NCBI GenBank assembly: GCA_027621895.1
Contig: JAQCAK010000028.1
Coordinates: forward strand, 1 to 10,888
DNA length: 10,888 bases
DNA from: Pseudomonadota bacterium
Lineage (GTDB): Bacteria > Pseudomonadota > Gammaproteobacteria > Pseudomonadales > Azotimanducaceae
Direction: 5' to 3'
Positions 6,620 to 10,888 of this stretch are shown piece after piece. How positions within the stretch are numbered: the stretch's first letter is position 1; every line of letters starts with the position of its first letter. Below the pieces are notes generated by a model that was given only the letters and a program-made list of their open reading frames with translations, was not told the DNA's origin and did not search any database. The position numbers were made by a program, and so were the translations under genes.

Positions 6620-7390
6620 CTAGCGGGGTTTTGCGCCGCCACCGACCCGGATGATTTCACCGGAGACCCAGCTGGCCGCATCTGAGGCCAGGTAGATGCA
6701 GGCTGCCGAGATATCTTCAGGGGTACCCAGACGGCCCAGCGGGATATTCCATTCCGCCAGCAGTTCATCCAGCTGGCTTTTGTCCTTGCCAACGGCCTTG
6801 AGCATGACTTCCGTGGGAATGGCGCCCGGGGCGACCGCATTGACCCGGATATTCGGTGCGAATTCAGCGGAAAGTGTCCATGTCAGGCTGTTGGTGCCTG
6901 CCTTGGCGGCACCGTAGTGGGCACTGCCCGGCACGGGGCCGGAGCCGGCGCCGGACGTGATGTTGATAATCGATCCCTGGTCCATGTAGCGGGCTGCAGT
7001 GATACAGCCCAGGTAGATTGACGTCAGGTTCAGGGCGATGGTTCTGTCCCATTCCTCCCTGGGCAGTTCCCGCAAAGGCATGCGCAGCGGTGAACCGCCG
7101 GCATTGTTGACCCAGATGGTCAGTTTGCCAAACGCTTCAACGGCGCGCCTGGCCAGCCGGTCAATGGCCTCGTCATCGGTGACATCCGTGGTGACAGCGA
7201 TGGCCTGGCCGCCTTCCTCTCGAATCGCTGCGGCGACGGCCTCGATTTCTTCGGTTCGTCGGGCAGCGACCACCACGGCTGCACCCACCCGGGCGAAATC
7301 CCGGGCGATGCCCTCACCAATACCCCGGCCACCACCGGTTACCACGGCGACGTGCCCGTCCAGCCTGAATCGGTCCTGTGGGTTGGTCAT
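6620..7390 (-). CDS. Short-chain dehydrogenase/reductase (SDR), hydroxysteroid-dehydrogenase-like
   Basis: This 256-residue classical SDR oxidises an alcohol or reduces a ketone with NAD(P). Seen: cofactor motif TGGGRGIG at 18-25, Arg44-Arg45 after the second strand (suggesting NADP preference), NNAG at 95-98, and the tetrad Asn121, Ser146, Tyr159, Lys163 (YGAAK). Several stretches resemble, from memory, E. coli 7-alpha-hydroxysteroid dehydrogenase: RLDG near the start, NNAGG, NIRVNAVAPGAI, and the C-terminal AASWVSGEIIRVGGG. This is similarity across a huge family, so substrate remains open; glucose 1-dehydrogenase-type or 3-ketoacyl reductase roles are alternatives. Its ATG overlaps the stop of pckG as ATGA, so it is translated from the pckG message. 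Its stop lies only 10 bases from that of the convergent MFS gene, with no clear terminator between. Confidence 0.94.
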   Translation of the reverse strand: MTNPQDRFRLDGHVAVVTGGGRGIGEGIARDFARVGAAVVVAARRTEEIEAVAAAIREEGGQAIAVTTDVTDDEAIDRLARRAVEAFGKLTIWVNNAGGSPLRMPLRELPREEWDRTIALNLTSIYLGCITAARYMDQGSIINITSGAGSGPVPGSAHYGAAKAGTNSLTWTLSAEFAPNIRVNAVAPGAIPTEVMLKAVGKDKSQLDELLAEWNIPLGRLGTPEDISAACIYLASDAASWVSGEIIRVGGGAKPR

Positions 7391-9189
7391 GCGGCTGCCT
7401 GCTTGGCGACCTCAAGTCGCTTCTTCAGGTCCTCGAGTTCCTGGTAGAGTTCGGCGGGTACATGATCCCCGTAGGCCTGGTAGTAACCTTCAATCAGTGG
7501 AATCTCTGCCAGCCAGCCGTCGATCTCGACTCGCAGCAGCTCAGCGATCTGCTCGCTGGACAGGTCCAGGCCTTCGAAATCAAGACTCTCCATGGCAGGC
7601 AGGTTGCCGATCGGGGTTTCCACCGCCTCAGCGGTACCCTCACAACGCTCGAAGACCCACTTCAGGACCCGTGAGTTTTCGCCGAAGCCCGGCCACATGA
7701 AACGGCCATCATCGTCTTTCCTGAACCAGTTAACGTAGTAAATCCGCGGCAGCTGGCGATCCGCCTGTTTGCCAAAATTGATCCAGTGACCCCAGTAATC
7801 GGCCATGTTGTAGCCACAGAATGGCAGCATGGCCATGGGGTCCCGGCGCAGCTCACCGATCTTGCCAGCGGCCGCGGCGGTCTTCTCAGATGAGACGATG
7901 GAGCCAAAGAAAGTCCCCTGCTGCCAGTCCCTGGCTTCATTGACCAGTGGCACAACGGTCGCGCGACGGCCGCCAAATAGGATGGCGCTGATGGGGACGC
8001 CTTTCAGGTCTTCCCACTCGTCGGCAATAGCCGGGCACTGTGCTGCTGAAACCGTAAAGCGGGCATTGGGGTGTGCGGCAGGTTTGCCGGAGCTGGGCGT
8101 CCAGTCGTTGCCTTTCCAGTCGATCAGGTGATCGGGGGGTGTCTCCGTCATGCCTTCCCACCAGATGTCACCGTCATCGGTTTCCGCAACGTTGGTGAAA
8201 ATACAGTTTCCGGTCAGTGTATTCATTGCGTTGGCGTTCGAATCCATACCCGTGCCCGGGGCGACGCCGAAGAAACCGGCTTCCGGGTTGATGGCATAGA
8301 GGCGACCGTCATCGCCGAATTTCATCCAGCAGATGTCATCACCCACGGTTTCGACAGTCCAGCCAGGGATAGTAGGCATCAGCATGGCCAGGTTGGTTTT
8401 GCCGCAGGCGCTGGGAAATGCACCGGCAATATAGTGAGACCGGCCCTCGGGACTGGTCAGCTTGAGGATCAGCATATGTTCTGCGAGCCAGCCCTCGTCC
8501 CTTGCCATCACTGAAGCGATTCGCAGCGCGAAACATTTCTTGCCGAGCAGCGCGTTGCCGCCATAGCCGGAGCCAAAAGACCAGATTTCCCGGGTTTCGG
8601 GGAAATGGGCGATGTACAGCTGGTCCGGGTTGCAGGGCCAGGGCACATCCTCGACGCCCTCGGCCAGCGGGTAACCCACCGAGTGAATACAGGGCACGAA
8701 CTCGCCATCATCGCCAAGTTCGTCGAGGACATTTTGACCCACACGGGTCATGATGTGCATGCTGGTCACCACGTAAGGTGAATCTGTTACCTCGACCCCG
8801 ATATGGGCAATGGGGGATCCCACCGGGCCCATGGAGAAGGGGATCACGTACATGGTGCGACCGCGCATACAGCCCTTGAACAGGCCGTTCAGGGTTTTGC
8901 GCATTTCCTCCGGTGCGATCCAGTTGTTGCTGGGGCCGGCGTCGGCTTCTTTTTCGGCGCAGATATAGGTCCGGCTCTCGACCCGGGCGACGTCAGCGGG
9001 GTCTGATCTGACAAGGTAGCTGTTGGGGCGTTTCTCCTCGTTCAGTTTCTTCGCCACGCCTGCTTTCAGCAGGAGTTCCCACATGCGGTTGTATTCCGAC
9101 TCGCTGCCATCGCAAATCACAACGTCATCGGGCTGGCACAGGTCTCTCATCTCCTCGAGCCACGCCGCCAGCTTCTGGTGTTTCAGCAT
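7387..9189 (-). CDS. pckG: Phosphoenolpyruvate carboxykinase, GTP-dependent
   Basis: This 600-residue enzyme converts oxaloacetate plus GTP to PEP, CO2 and GDP, the entry step of gluconeogenesis from acetyl units and C4 acids (EC 4.1.1.32). P-loop GAFPSACGKTN at 256-266 holds the reactive Cys262 of the GTP class. The metal ligands Lys218, His238 and Asp285 and Cys262 all keep a constant offset of 26 from the numbering I recall for vertebrate PEPCK (244, 264, 311, 288). Further family marks are GKKCFALRIAS, GDDICWMKF, FGGRRATVVPLVNEA and PFCGYNMADYW. The length is normal for this class. An ATG at 9309 would add 40 unlike residues; ATG at 9187-9189 is preferred because it has AGAGG 8 bases upstream and gives a proper N-terminus. 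It is divergent from ygiQ and translationally coupled to the SDR. Most familiar enteric bacteria use the unrelated ATP enzyme. Confidence 0.97.
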   Translation of the reverse strand: MLKHQKLAAWLEEMRDLCQPDDVVICDGSESEYNRMWELLLKAGVAKKLNEEKRPNSYLVRSDPADVARVESRTYICAEKEADAGPSNNWIAPEEMRKTLNGLFKGCMRGRTMYVIPFSMGPVGSPIAHIGVEVTDSPYVVTSMHIMTRVGQNVLDELGDDGEFVPCIHSVGYPLAEGVEDVPWPCNPDQLYIAHFPETREIWSFGSGYGGNALLGKKCFALRIASVMARDEGWLAEHMLILKLTSPEGRSHYIAGAFPSACGKTNLAMLMPTIPGWTVETVGDDICWMKFGDDGRLYAINPEAGFFGVAPGTGMDSNANAMNTLTGNCIFTNVAETDDGDIWWEGMTETPPDHLIDWKGNDWTPSSGKPAAHPNARFTVSAAQCPAIADEWEDLKGVPISAILFGGRRATVVPLVNEARDWQQGTFFGSIVSSEKTAAAAGKIGELRRDPMAMLPFCGYNMADYWGHWINFGKQADRQLPRIYYVNWFRKDDDGRFMWPGFGENSRVLKWVFERCEGTAEAVETPIGNLPAMESLDFEGLDLSSEQIAELLRVEIDGWLAEIPLIEGYYQAYGDHVPAELYQELEDLKKRLEVAKQAAA

Positions 9190-9285
9190 GAAATCAGCCT
9201 CTTTGTCCTGCTTGTTTTCCCCCGGGACCGCGACAATCTGGTGCACGGCACTGACCCTGGTGGGGGTGGAATCTGGTGAGGGCGC

Positions 9286-9314
9286 AGAATACAGGAAATA
9301 CGACCTCAAATCGA
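9286..9314 (-). promoter_or_regulatory. Candidate promoter for pckG
   Basis: On the reverse strand TCGATT (9309-9314) and TATTCT (9286-9291) are 17 bases apart, matching the consensus at 3 and 4 of 6. It would give a leader of about 90 bases. The two hexamers are nearly the same as those proposed for the SPOR-like gene. The 199-base gap with ygiQ (9190-9388) shows no stronger promoter in either direction and no terminator. Confidence 0.25.
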
Positions 9315-9388
9315 CGCGCGGACTTGTCCAAATTCTGGATGTTGAGGATCAATAGCTTAGATGAATGGTCTGTGTGAAGATGCGCGTC

Positions 9389-10888
9389 ATGAGTAACAGC
9401 GCACCACAATTTCCGTCGGACCATTATCAGCCCCAGCGAGCACTGACGGCTTATCGCCAGTACTGGGCAGAATGCTTCGGCATCGCGCCGTTCCTGCCCA
9501 CCAGCCGTGCAGAAATGGACGCCCTGGGCTGGGACAGCTGCGATGTCATCATCGTGACCGGCGATGCCTATGTGGACCATCCGAGTTTTGGCATGGCGGT
9601 GATCGGCCGGGTGCTGGAGGCCCAGGGTTTCAGGGTCGGGATTATTGCCCAGCCGGACTGGCGTGATACCGCTGACTTCAGCGCTCTGGGAGCGCCAAAT
9701 CTCTATTTCGGCGTGGCCGCCGGCAACATGGATTCGATGATCAATCGCTATACGGCAGATCGGAAAATTCGCCAGGATGATGCCTACACGCCGGGTAATG
9801 TGGGGGGTAAGCGCCCGGATCGCAGTGTGATCGTGTATTCACAGCGCTGTCAGGAAGCGTTTGCGCAGGTGCCTGTGGTGATTGGCAGCATTGAAGCCAG
9901 CCTGCGGCGCATCGCGCATTATGACTACTGGTCGGACAAGGTCCGGCGCTCGGTCCTGCTGGATTCAAAGGCAGATATCCTCCTGTACGGAAATGCCGAG
10001 CGTGCCATCGTTGAGCTGACTCACCGGATCGCTGGAGGCGAGTCTGTGGAGCAGATTTCTGATATCCGCGGTACCGCATTCCTGCGCAACGAACCCCTGC
10101 CTGGTTATCGCGGCATAGACGAGAGCCAGCTGCCGGAAGACCGGGAAAAGCCTGAAAGGGTCAGGTTGACGGGCGAGCATCACGCGGATTACATCGAACT
10201 GCCCTCGTATGAAGATGTGGTCAGAGACAGCGATCTGTACGCACATGCCTCGCGGATCCTGCATCGGGAGACGAATCCGCATAATGCGCGGGCACTGGCA
10301 CAGCGGCATGGTGATCGCCTGGTCTGGCTGAACCCGCCGCCGATTCCGCTGACCACGGAAGAGCTTGACTGGGTGTTTGAGCGACCCTATGCGCGGGTAC
10401 CGCATCCCGGCTACGGCGCTGAGCGTATTCCTGCGTATGAAATGATCCGCCATTCAGTCAACATCATGCGTGGCTGTTTCGGTGGCTGCACCTTCTGTTC
10501 GATTACCGAGCATGAAGGACGAATCATCCAGAGCCGTTCCGAAGAGTCGATACTTCAGGAAATCGAACAGATCCGGGACAAGTCCCCCGGTTTCACCGGC
10601 GTGGTCTCCGATCTTGGCGGACCGACCGCCAACATGTGGCGGCTTGCCTGCAAGGATCGTGAAACCGAGAGCCGGTGTCGCCGATTGTCCTGTGTGTATC
10701 CCTCCATCTGCGAAAACCTGAACACGGATCAGACGCCGCTGATCGGCCTGTACCGCAAGGCCCGCGCGCTACCGGGCGTCAAAAAGGTCCTGATCGCCTC
10801 GGGGCTGCGCTATGACCTGGCTGTGCGCACACCCGAGTATGTGCGGGAGCTGGTCACCGAACATGTTGGCGGGGATCTCAAGATTGCG
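9389..10888 (+). CDS. ygiQ: YgiQ-family radical SAM protein, partial (C-terminus beyond right edge)
   Basis: The frame runs 500 codons from ATG at 9389 to the window edge without a stop, about two thirds of the usual length of just over 700 residues. The radical SAM cluster motif CxxxCxxC is at Cys363, Cys367 and Cys370 (RGCFGGCTFCS), ligating a 4Fe-4S cluster that would cleave S-adenosylmethionine. The N-terminal YgiQ domain shows VTGDAYVDHPSFG at 56-68, NMDSMINRYTADR, and IEASLRR at 168-174 followed by HYDYWSD. Agreement with E. coli YgiQ, as I recall it, is almost continuous, but the linker before LYAHASRIL is shorter here. In-frame ATGs also exist at 9365 and 9380; 9389 was chosen because GAAG lies 9 bases upstream and the N-terminus fits the family, but the start is not certain. 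The family's reaction is not established to my knowledge. Divergent from pckG, with no evident functional link. Confidence 0.95.
   Translation, partial: MSNSAPQFPSDHYQPQRALTAYRQYWAECFGIAPFLPTSRAEMDALGWDSCDVIIVTGDAYVDHPSFGMAVIGRVLEAQGFRVGIIAQPDWRDTADFSALGAPNLYFGVAAGNMDSMINRYTADRKIRQDDAYTPGNVGGKRPDRSVIVYSQRCQEAFAQVPVVIGSIEASLRRIAHYDYWSDKVRRSVLLDSKADILLYGNAERAIVELTHRIAGGESVEQISDIRGTAFLRNEPLPGYRGIDESQLPEDREKPERVRLTGEHHADYIELPSYEDVVRDSDLYAHASRILHRETNPHNARALAQRHGDRLVWLNPPPIPLTTEELDWVFERPYARVPHPGYGAERIPAYEMIRHSVNIMRGCFGGCTFCSITEHEGRIIQSRSEESILQEIEQIRDKSPGFTGVVSDLGGPTANMWRLACKDRETESRCRRLSCVYPSICENLNTDQTPLIGLYRKARALPGVKKVLIASGLRYDLAVRTPEYVRELVTEHVGGDLKIA

Noticed and set aside
6610..6640. GGCGC (6616-6620) and GCGCC (6633-6637) as a terminator between MFS and SDR genes
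   Set aside because: Only five pairs with a 12-base loop, no T-run, and most of it lies inside the SDR coding end.
7038..7700. A 220-codon frame opposite the SDR and the end of pckG
   Set aside because: It crosses two well-supported genes in antisense and its serine/arginine-rich product resembles no family.
9373..9388. TGTGA-like half site as a CRP box before ygiQ
   Set aside because: The second half does not match TCACA and the site sits on the start region of the gene.
1..10888. tRNA, rRNA, CRISPR, insertion-sequence or prophage signals
   Set aside because: Reading both strands I found no cloverleaf, direct-repeat array, transposase or integrase motif, or flanking terminal repeats.

Overview
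The window looks like chromosomal DNA from a heterotrophic, probably aerobic gammaproteobacterium. Three things suggest this. The ygiQ product matches the enterobacterial protein almost continuously over its readable part. The DNA is moderately GC-rich with Shine-Dalgarno-led genes. The gene content (P450, thiolase, spinster-type MFS, SDR, GTP-type PEP carboxykinase) resembles that of lipid- and terpenoid-using marine gammaproteobacteria. The taxonomic call is an inference. No tRNA, rRNA, insertion sequence, integrase, CRISPR array or phage gene is visible.

Layout, left to right. (1) The left edge holds the first 162 codons of a leftward gene for a secreted protein with a SPOR-like segment. 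A 192-base divergent gap, with a promoter-like match, a 10-bp palindrome and a hairpin, separates it from the next operon. (2) Two rightward hotdog-fold thioesterase genes lie 1 base apart, followed 114 bases later by a FadA5-like thiolase gene. (3) A strong bidirectional terminator separates the thiolase from a leftward cytochrome P450. (4) Divergent from the P450, across 113 bases, runs a rightward pair: a zinc-free MDR enone/alkenal reductase and a spinster-like MFS transporter, 5 bases apart. (5) Ten bases on begins a leftward pair in which pckG (GTP-dependent PEP carboxykinase) is followed by an SDR through a 4-base ATGA overlap. (6) Divergent from pckG, the first 500 codons of ygiQ (radical SAM family) run off the right edge.

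How they may work together. The thioesterases, thiolase, P450, enone reductase, transporter and SDR make a plausible set for uptake and oxidative breakdown of a hydrophobic cyclic or branched substrate. The FadA5-like thiolase and the hydroxysteroid-dehydrogenase-like SDR hint at a steroid or terpenoid. PEP carboxykinase would turn the resulting C4 acids into PEP for gluconeogenesis. This pathway reading is an inference from families and proximity. No ring-cleavage enzyme, acyl-CoA dehydrogenase, hydratase or P450 redox partner is in view.

I see no clear previously undescribed system. The items most worth a second look are the tandem, diverged thioesterase pair with an Asp/Glu swap at the catalytic position, the pckG-SDR translational overlap, and the P450/reductase divergent control region. 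Two genes are cut by the window ends and are easily missed because they have no stop here. Three genes have a longer open frame upstream of the start chosen here (the MDR reductase, the MFS transporter and pckG).
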